From the NCBI GenBank assembly GCA_018897395.1, contig JAHIKV010000085.1:1-28965 (forward strand): a DNA stretch of 28,965 nt, given 5' to 3'. The position numbers and the translations under genes are program-made. The notes under the pieces were generated by a model, which was not told where the DNA came from, did no database searches, and saw only the letters and a program-made list of their open reading frames with translations. Shown one piece after another: positions 24,791-28,965 of this stretch. Each line of letters begins with the position of its first letter. Position 1 is the first letter of the stretch. The DNA comes from Planctomycetota bacterium (GTDB lineage: Bacteria > Planctomycetota > Planctomycetia > Pirellulales > Thermoguttaceae).

Positions 24791-26941
24791 CTATCGTGCC
24801 ACTTCTCGGTTCTTCAGGCACAAATACGCCGCCACGAACAACGGCAATACGAACGCAAACGTCCGGCAGGTATACGTCAAAATGGTGTCGCCGGGGATGT
24901 TGAACCCATAAGCGACGCATTTGGAGAAGACGTTGAAGCGGGAGAGGTCGGGCAACACGGCGGCCAGCAGCCAGAGACCAAACTTCGCCGGTTGGTCGAG
25001 GGTCTGAACCAAGGTCGTTCGCAGGCCCGGCTCCATTTCCGAAGTGACGTTCTGCTGGGTGAGGATGCGGACGAAAGACTCGAGCGGTCCGCCGCCGTAG
25101 GTCTGGTGGGTCGCCAGGCGGAACATGAAGTCGTGGAACAGCCCGCCCAGCAACGCTCCGAAGGTGGCCAAAACGGCCACCGGAGCGCTGAGGAACGTGC
25201 TGAACAACACGCCCAACGCGATCACCAGCAGCCCCAGCAGCCAGATGCCGAAGTAGCCCTTGGCGAAGTTCCACGCGAACGGGGCGTTGTGGGCGCGGAG
25301 GTACATGTCGGCCTGGGCAACGCCGAAATACTGCGCCATGTCGACGCAACGCAGCCAGATTTCCACTTCCCCGTCGGAGACGAATTCCTTGAACAGATCG
25401 ACCTTCTTCCCGTCGGGAGTCCGCACCTCGCGGGGAATGAGCCGGTTGTCTATCTGAAACTCCTTCGACTCGAATATCTGCACTTCCGTCGGCTTGACGT
25501 CCGCTCCGGCGCGGGGATTTCTCAGCAGCAGACTGCCCGTCACCCCTTTCTCGATGTCCCCCTTGTGCGTGCGGAAGATGCCGAGGGTCATGTCCACGGG
25601 CAAGCCGTCGGAGAACCGCTCCTCGGTAATCCCCTGGAAGGTCCAGACGGCCGCGGCCAGCGATCCCCCCTCGATGTAGCTGCGATAGGTCCATTCATCG
25701 CCCACGTTGATGCCCTTGTCGGTCGGTTCGCCCTTGCGGTCTCGATACGCGAGCTTGCCGTAGACGGGCACGCGGGCCAGCAGCATCCCTTCCGGCCGGC
25801 CGAGTTGATACTTCTTTCCGGCAGACTCCTTCGAGAGCAACTCTTTCCAGTCCCCTTCCAATTCGTGCCGGTGGCCTTGTTCGATTTCCACCCGCCCGTT
25901 GCCCGAGGGATCGACGACCACCTTGTGTCGATGTTCATGGACAAGGGTAGTGACACCCTGGCGTCCGGTCGGCCGGCCGACGGCGTATTCAACGGTTTTG
26001 AGGCTGTCGGCGTCTATTTCATGTGTGTGTGCCAGCCCGCGCTCGACGAAAAAGTAGCTGATTACCCCCATAATCAGCAGCAAGCAGGTCGCCACCGCGG
26101 TGAAGCCCGCGATCCGCCCCAGCACCACCTCGCTGGAGCGCACCGGCTTGGTGACGATTGTATGCAGGGTGCGGCTTTTGATGTCGGCCGGCAGACTCAG
26201 CGAACTGAGGAACAGCACCAACAGAATCACCAGATAACCGGTGGTGGTTAGCACGAAGTTCAGATACAACCGCGCGGGGTCGATGTTGCCCGGATCGAGA
26301 TACCAACCGGCGAACAGCAGGATCAAAATGAAGACGGCGAAGACCACCACCACCCGGCGGCGGATCGACTCCTTGACCGCCAGCCAGGCCAGCGCGCCGA
26401 CGCGCCGCGGCGAGATGCGGACGACGTCCAACGCGCAGTCTCCGATCGCCCGGCCCGAGGTCTCCAGGGCCTTGATCGGACCGCGCCTTAGCGCCGCCGC
26501 CAGCCCGCCGACGACAAACACCGCGGCCGCCGCAGAAATAATCACTAAGAACCAGCAATACAAGGCGCCCTGATGCCAACCGCTCCCCAGGAGCCATTGC
26601 AGCCCTTTGAAGCAAGAGTTCCGCAATCCCTCCGCGAAATTAGCCAACGGCAGGGTCCAGGCAATTTCCTCCGCCTTTCCCAGCAGGAGCAGCTTCCAGG
26701 CGATAATCCCCAGCGCGACGAGAACGATTGCCGCGGCCGATCCGCCGCCGATGGCCATCGCGGCGCCGCGGCCGGTCGAGCCGTGCCCCTTTCGTAGGCG
26801 GACAACCAGCCAAAGCAGTCCGGCGATCAGCAAAAGGAGAAACACCGTCAGCGACAGCGGATGGAACAAGCGTCCTTCGGTCCACTCCGGCCCAAGCAGC
26901 CAGGTGAACAGCGGCGTTACGTCGGTAATGTCGATGACCAT
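24791..26941 (-). CDS. ABC-2-type permease with a large extracytoplasmic domain
   Basis: This 716-residue membrane protein has N-terminal helices at about 25-48, 65-92 and 125-160, then the ABC-2 core: RVVVVFAVFILILLFAGWYL, LVILLVLFLSSLSLPADIKSR split by short loops, TLHTIVTKPVRSSEVVLGR (a coupling helix typical of ABC-2 permeases) and TCLLLIMGVISYFF. A soluble, beta-rich segment of about 250 residues (roughly 310-560) follows and probably faces the periplasm; C-terminal helices include GIWLLGLLVIALGVLF and VLPLFVAAYLCL. It forms an exporter with the ATPase encoded just upstream. The substrate is unknown. Tandem repeats touch both the start (26946) and the stop (24789). Confidence 0.88.
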   Translation of the reverse strand: MVIDITDVTPLFTWLLGPEWTEGRLFHPLSLTVFLLLLIAGLLWLVVRLRKGHGSTGRGAAMAIGGGSAAAIVLVALGIIAWKLLLLGKAEEIAWTLPLANFAEGLRNSCFKGLQWLLGSGWHQGALYCWFLVIISAAAAVFVVGGLAAALRRGPIKALETSGRAIGDCALDVVRISPRRVGALAWLAVKESIRRRVVVVFAVFILILLFAGWYLDPGNIDPARLYLNFVLTTTGYLVILLVLFLSSLSLPADIKSRTLHTIVTKPVRSSEVVLGRIAGFTAVATCLLLIMGVISYFFVERGLAHTHEIDADSLKTVEYAVGRPTGRQGVTTLVHEHRHKVVVDPSGNGRVEIEQGHRHELEGDWKELLSKESAGKKYQLGRPEGMLLARVPVYGKLAYRDRKGEPTDKGINVGDEWTYRSYIEGGSLAAAVWTFQGITEERFSDGLPVDMTLGIFRTHKGDIEKGVTGSLLLRNPRAGADVKPTEVQIFESKEFQIDNRLIPREVRTPDGKKVDLFKEFVSDGEVEIWLRCVDMAQYFGVAQADMYLRAHNAPFAWNFAKGYFGIWLLGLLVIALGVLFSTFLSAPVAVLATFGALLGGLFHDFMFRLATHQTYGGGPLESFVRILTQQNVTSEMEPGLRTTLVQTLDQPAKFGLWLLAAVLPDLSRFNVFSKCVAYGFNIPGDTILTYTCRTFAFVLPLFVAAYLCLKNREVAR

Positions 26942-26945
26942 GAAA

Positions 26946-27069
26946 GGGGTCAGGGGTTAGGGATCAGGGACCAGGGGACGGGGACCAGGGGTCAGAGGGG
27001 CAGGGATTTTTTTGATTATAAAAAGTTGTCGCTTGCGGATTCGCAAGACAGCCGCTTGCGGTTTCGCAA
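26946..27069. repeat. G-rich tandem repeat and two GCTTGCGG repeats between ATPase and permease
   Basis: 26946-27004 consists of degenerate GGGGTCA/GGGACCA/GGGGACG units ending next to the permease start codon. After a T-rich patch, two copies of the hairpin repeat follow: TCGCTTGCGGATTCGCAAG (27029-27047) and CCGCTTGCGGTTTCGCAA (27052-27069). Confidence 0.75.
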
Positions 27070-27107
27070 TTATGGATTGCGGCGACGGAAATCGCCTCCT
27101 GCTGGTC

Positions 27108-28001
27108 TTACGTTTTCTCCCCGACTCCCCGAACTCTGCGGCCGGGATGCTCCTCGCTTTCGCGGATGATCTTCAGGAACAAGTCCTCGAGCGTGGTGGT
27201 CGGGTTGCCGATGTTGAGCACGTGTCCGTTGTTGCGTTCGATTGCCTGTTTGACCTCCTCCTGGCCGATGGCGCTAAGCCCTGCGACGCGGATTTCGGTC
27301 ACGTCTTGGACCTTCAAGAGGCTATCCACCCGGCCCATCTCCTTCAATTCGCCCTGATACAAGATGGCGATACGGTCGCAAACGTCTTGCACGTCGGCCA
27401 GCAGGTGGCTGCACAAGAGGACCGTTTTCCCCTCGTCGCGGAGCTTGATGATCAGGTCCTTCATCTCGCGGGTGCCGATCGGGTCGAGGCCCGTGGTCGG
27501 CTCGTCCAGCACGATCAGTTCCGGGTCGTTGATCAGCGCCTGTGCCAGACCGATGCGCCGGGTCATGCCCTTGCTGTATTCCTTCAACTGCCGCCGCTTG
27601 GCCCAGTCCAAGCCGACCATTTCGATCAGGTCGGCGACCCGCTGGCGGCGGACCGCGCGCGACATGTTGAACAGCCGCCCGTAAAAATCGAGCGTCTCCT
27701 CGGCGTTGAGGAAGCGATAGAGATACGATTCCTCGGGGAGGTAGCCGATCCGCTCGTTTTTGGTCACTTCCCTTGCGTCGCGGTCGAAGACCAGGGCCTG
27801 GCCGGTGGTGGGGAACAGCAGGCCGAGCAGCAGTTTGATGGTGGTGGTCTTGCCCGAGCCGTTAGGCCCAAGAAGCCCGAAAATCTCGCCCCGTCGGACT
27901 TCCAGGTCCAGTGCCTTCAGTGCCCTTACTTTTTGACGCCCCCAGAAATCGCGGTAAACCTTGGTGAGATTTCGGGTTTCGATGATGATTTCCGACTGCA
28001 T
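27108..28001 (-). CDS. ABC transporter ATP-binding protein (ABC-2 exporter type)
   Basis: This 297-residue ATPase has Walker A GPNGSGKTT near residue 48, Q/E-loop region YLPEESYLYRFLNAEE, signature YSKGMTRRIGLAQAL near 142 (replacing LSGGQ), Walker B LIVLDEPTTGLDP near 164 and H-loop CSHLL near 197. The signature and the C-terminal extension (about 215-297) fit the CcmA/DrrA-type ATPases that pair with ABC-2 permeases. It is first in a three-gene minus-strand operon. ATG 28001 is preferred because GCGAGG lies 7 bases upstream; an in-frame ATG at 28031 would add ten residues without such a site. Energises export of an unidentified substrate. Confidence 0.93.
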   Translation of the reverse strand: MQSEIIIETRNLTKVYRDFWGRQKVRALKALDLEVRRGEIFGLLGPNGSGKTTTIKLLLGLLFPTTGQALVFDRDAREVTKNERIGYLPEESYLYRFLNAEETLDFYGRLFNMSRAVRRQRVADLIEMVGLDWAKRRQLKEYSKGMTRRIGLAQALINDPELIVLDEPTTGLDPIGTREMKDLIIKLRDEGKTVLLCSHLLADVQDVCDRIAILYQGELKEMGRVDSLLKVQDVTEIRVAGLSAIGQEEVKQAIERNNGHVLNIGNPTTTLEDLFLKIIRESEEHPGRRVRGVGEKT

Positions 28002-28106
28002 GTGGAACCTCGCGGGGCCGCGGCGGGACATAATATGACGTATCGTCCAATACGTTCCCGGAAGACTAAGTGTTCACACCCTAATATTGTCCGGCGCGAA
28101 GCCATT

Positions 28107-28135
28107 ACTATAAAAAATCCCTGCCGACGTTACAA
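28107..28135 (-). promoter_or_regulatory. Promoter of the ABC-exporter operon
   Basis: On the minus strand TTGTAA (28135-28130), a 17-base spacer and TATAGT (28112-28107) form a good housekeeping promoter. Transcription would start near 28100, giving a leader of about 100 bases before the ATPase ATG at 28001. Confidence 0.6.
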
Positions 28136-28142
28136 GCCACCC

Positions 28143-28171
28143 TTGCAACCTCTGCTTGTGGGTGGTAAGAT
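28143..28171 (+). promoter_or_regulatory. Divergent promoter for the structured RNA and small protein
   Basis: TTGCAA (28143-28148), a 17-base spacer and TAAGAT (28166-28171) resemble a housekeeping promoter on the plus strand. Its -35 element is only 7 bases from that of the ABC-operon promoter, so binding at one may affect the other. The start would be near 28178. Confidence 0.5.
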
Positions 28172-28189
28172 ACTGCTGACAATTTGATT

Positions 28190-28207
28190 TTGACGCGCGA
28201 GCGTCAA
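28190..28207. promoter_or_regulatory. Perfect inverted repeat at the 5' end of the predicted transcript
   Basis: TTGACGC, GCGA, GCGTCAA has two perfect 7-base arms. Just downstream of the predicted start site it could be an operator or, in RNA, a first hairpin. The choice cannot be made from sequence alone. Confidence 0.45.
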
Positions 28208-28211
28208 GTTA

Positions 28212-28347
28212 CTGCCTTCACGAAAACGGCGAGCCTGAGTCTTTGCACTCGGGAATCAGAGAGGCAGTACTTGGACCGCGCTTCCCCCAGGGAAGCGTCG
28301 GCCGGGTACTGTTCCCTGATGCCCCCTCGCCGGGGTTCGTGAAGCAG
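28212..28347 (+). ncRNA. Candidate structured RNA (three-way junction), free or as an mRNA leader
   Basis: Hand folding gives a closed structure. P1 pairs CTGCCTTCACGAA (28212-28224) with TTCGTGAAGCAG (28336-28347), one bulge. P2 pairs CGGCGAG (28227-28233) with CTCGCCG (28326-28332). A 7-pair hairpin lies at 28234-28253 (CCTGAGT/ACTCGGG). A long rod spans 28255-28320, with ATCAG/CTGAT, CAGTAC/GTACTG and a tip of CGCTTCCC-CCA-GGGAAGCG. It starts about 35 bases after a predicted promoter and ends 78 bases before a small gene with its own ribosome site. It does not match tmRNA, SRP RNA, RNase P RNA or a riboswitch I know; a 6S-like role is conceivable from the rod-like shape. Confidence 0.5.
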
Positions 28348-28425
28348 GCTCGGTTCGGCGCTTCCTTTATGTTGTGCCGGTACCGAGGAGACAAGGCAAC
28401 CCTTTGTCTTGCACGGGAGGGCACA

Positions 28426-28632
28426 ATGGCCGACAAAGACAAGAAAAGATTGCTTGCGGGCACGGACAGGTTGATTGCGGACAGAGATCGGTTGATTGGA
28501 GAGTACGAGTGGTTACGGCGCATGGCGTGCCATTTGGACATGGAGACCGAACGCATCGACCGGCAACTCATCGAACTCGAAAATCTCCTGCCGGACGACT
28601 ACGTCTTTCCCAGCGATCCTTCGGAAAGCTAG
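28426..28632 (+). CDS. Small acidic helical protein of unknown function (68 residues)
   Basis: The protein starts MADKDKKRLLAGTDRL and continues with IADRDRLIGEYEWLRRMAC, then HLDMETERIDRQLIELENLL and DDYVFPSDPSES. Heptad-like spacing of Leu and Ile suggests a short coiled coil; there is no membrane helix or signal peptide. I recognise no family. The ATG at 28426 has a GGGAGG Shine-Dalgarno motif 5-6 bases upstream; the frame is open back to 28243, but that part lies in the folded RNA. A small hairpin (28390-28408, GACAAGG/CCTTTGTC) lies just before the ribosome site and may affect translation. folC begins 95 bases downstream. Confidence 0.75.
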   Translation: MADKDKKRLLAGTDRLIADRDRLIGEYEWLRRMACHLDMETERIDRQLIELENLLPDDYVFPSDPSES

Positions 28633-28727
28633 CGCGGTGATTCACAAACGTCCATGCTGCGCCGACACGCGGGCACGATTAGAGTAGAATGTAGTCTGCA
28701 CATATCTACTGAGAATTAAACTCCTCC

Positions 28728-28965
28728 ATGTCACCTCGCATTACCACCGACCGCCCCCCGCCACGGCGGGAAGCCGCCGATCGCTTCCTCGCCGGGCGGA
28801 TCGACTACGAGCGAACCCAGTCGATGCCGAACTCCGAGGAGGCGCTGAAACTCGACCGGATGCGGGAACTGCTCCGGCGGCTCGGCAACCCGCAAGAGTC
28901 GATGCCCATCGTCCACGTCGCGGGCACCAAGGGAAAAGGCTCGACCGCGGCAATGATCGCCGCGA
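28728..28965 (+). CDS. folC: Folylpolyglutamate synthase / dihydrofolate synthase, N-terminal part (truncated by window edge)
   Basis: From ATG 28728 the frame reads MSPRITTDRPPPRREAADRF, then FLAGRIDYERTQ, LKLDRMRELLRRLGNP and PIVHVAGTKGKGSTAAMIAA. HVAGTKGKGS is the P-loop of the Mur-ligase-like FolC family, preceded as usual by an LGLDRM-type helix. The enzyme adds glutamates to folates, and in bacteria often also makes dihydrofolate from dihydropteroate. The leader before the conserved part is somewhat long and basic. No strong Shine-Dalgarno site is seen (CTCCTCC precedes the ATG). About 79 codons are present. Confidence 0.93.
   Translation, partial: MSPRITTDRPPPRREAADRFLAGRIDYERTQSMPNSEEALKLDRMRELLRRLGNPQESMPIVHVAGTKGKGSTAAMIAA

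Noticed and set aside
24672..25694. N-terminal extension of the 527-residue unknown protein
   Set aside because: These codons run out of frame through the permease gene and the tandem repeat; ATG 24671 followed by a membrane helix is the better start.
28243..28425. Upstream extension of the 68-residue protein
   Set aside because: The stretch pairs extensively as RNA, and ATG 28426 has a strong ribosome site.

Overview
The window reads as a chromosomal segment of a high-GC bacterium, most likely a planctomycete (Pirellulales-like). The basis is the combination of an exosortase/EpsI/BY-kinase exopolysaccharide locus, a prepilin with a short GFTLVE-type signal, planctomycete-style hypothetical membrane proteins, and gene boundaries packed with palindromic and short tandem repeats. 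The taxonomic call is inference; no rRNA is present.

Positions 1-10811 are almost entirely minus-strand. In transcription order they encode an exosortase, a Wzc-like chain-length regulator/tyrosine kinase, an EpsI-family protein, a WbpM/CapD-type nucleotide-sugar 4,6-dehydratase, a fused Gfo/Idh/MocA dehydrogenase plus hexapeptide N-acetyltransferase, and a DegT-family aminotransferase. Together the last two supply three steps (oxidation, transamination, N-acetylation) of a UDP-diacetamido uronic acid pathway for a surface polysaccharide. An MNT-HEPN toxin-antitoxin pair and the start of a prepilin gene follow.

Positions 11189-16086 hold glmS (plus) and a degenerate HD-GYP / PAS / GGDEF signalling protein (minus), separated by about 740 bases of repeats. 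Positions 16563-19676 hold an unknown six-helix membrane protein and gltX (plus). Downstream of gltX is a short remnant of the start of glnS, cut off by a repeat element. Next come nadB (minus), a Phd/YefM-RelE/ParE toxin-antitoxin module (plus) and tRNA-Leu(TAA) (minus); a duplicated tRNA 3' end makes the module look like the relic of an integrated island. Positions 23088-28001 form a minus-strand ABC-exporter operon (ATPase, permease, membrane-anchored unknown protein). Divergently from it, a predicted promoter leads into a strongly folded RNA leader, a 68-residue acidic helical protein and the start of folC.

The recurring theme is repeat elements that reach into genes. A roughly 135-base element made of two opposed hairpins occurs complete or in part at least four times. 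Other repeats lie in frame inside the prepilin leader, the aminotransferase and the linker of the fused sugar enzyme, and several stop codons are supplied by repeat sequence. No transposase, integrase, CRISPR array or rRNA gene was found. Coordinates and motifs were read by eye; no alignment or folding program was run.
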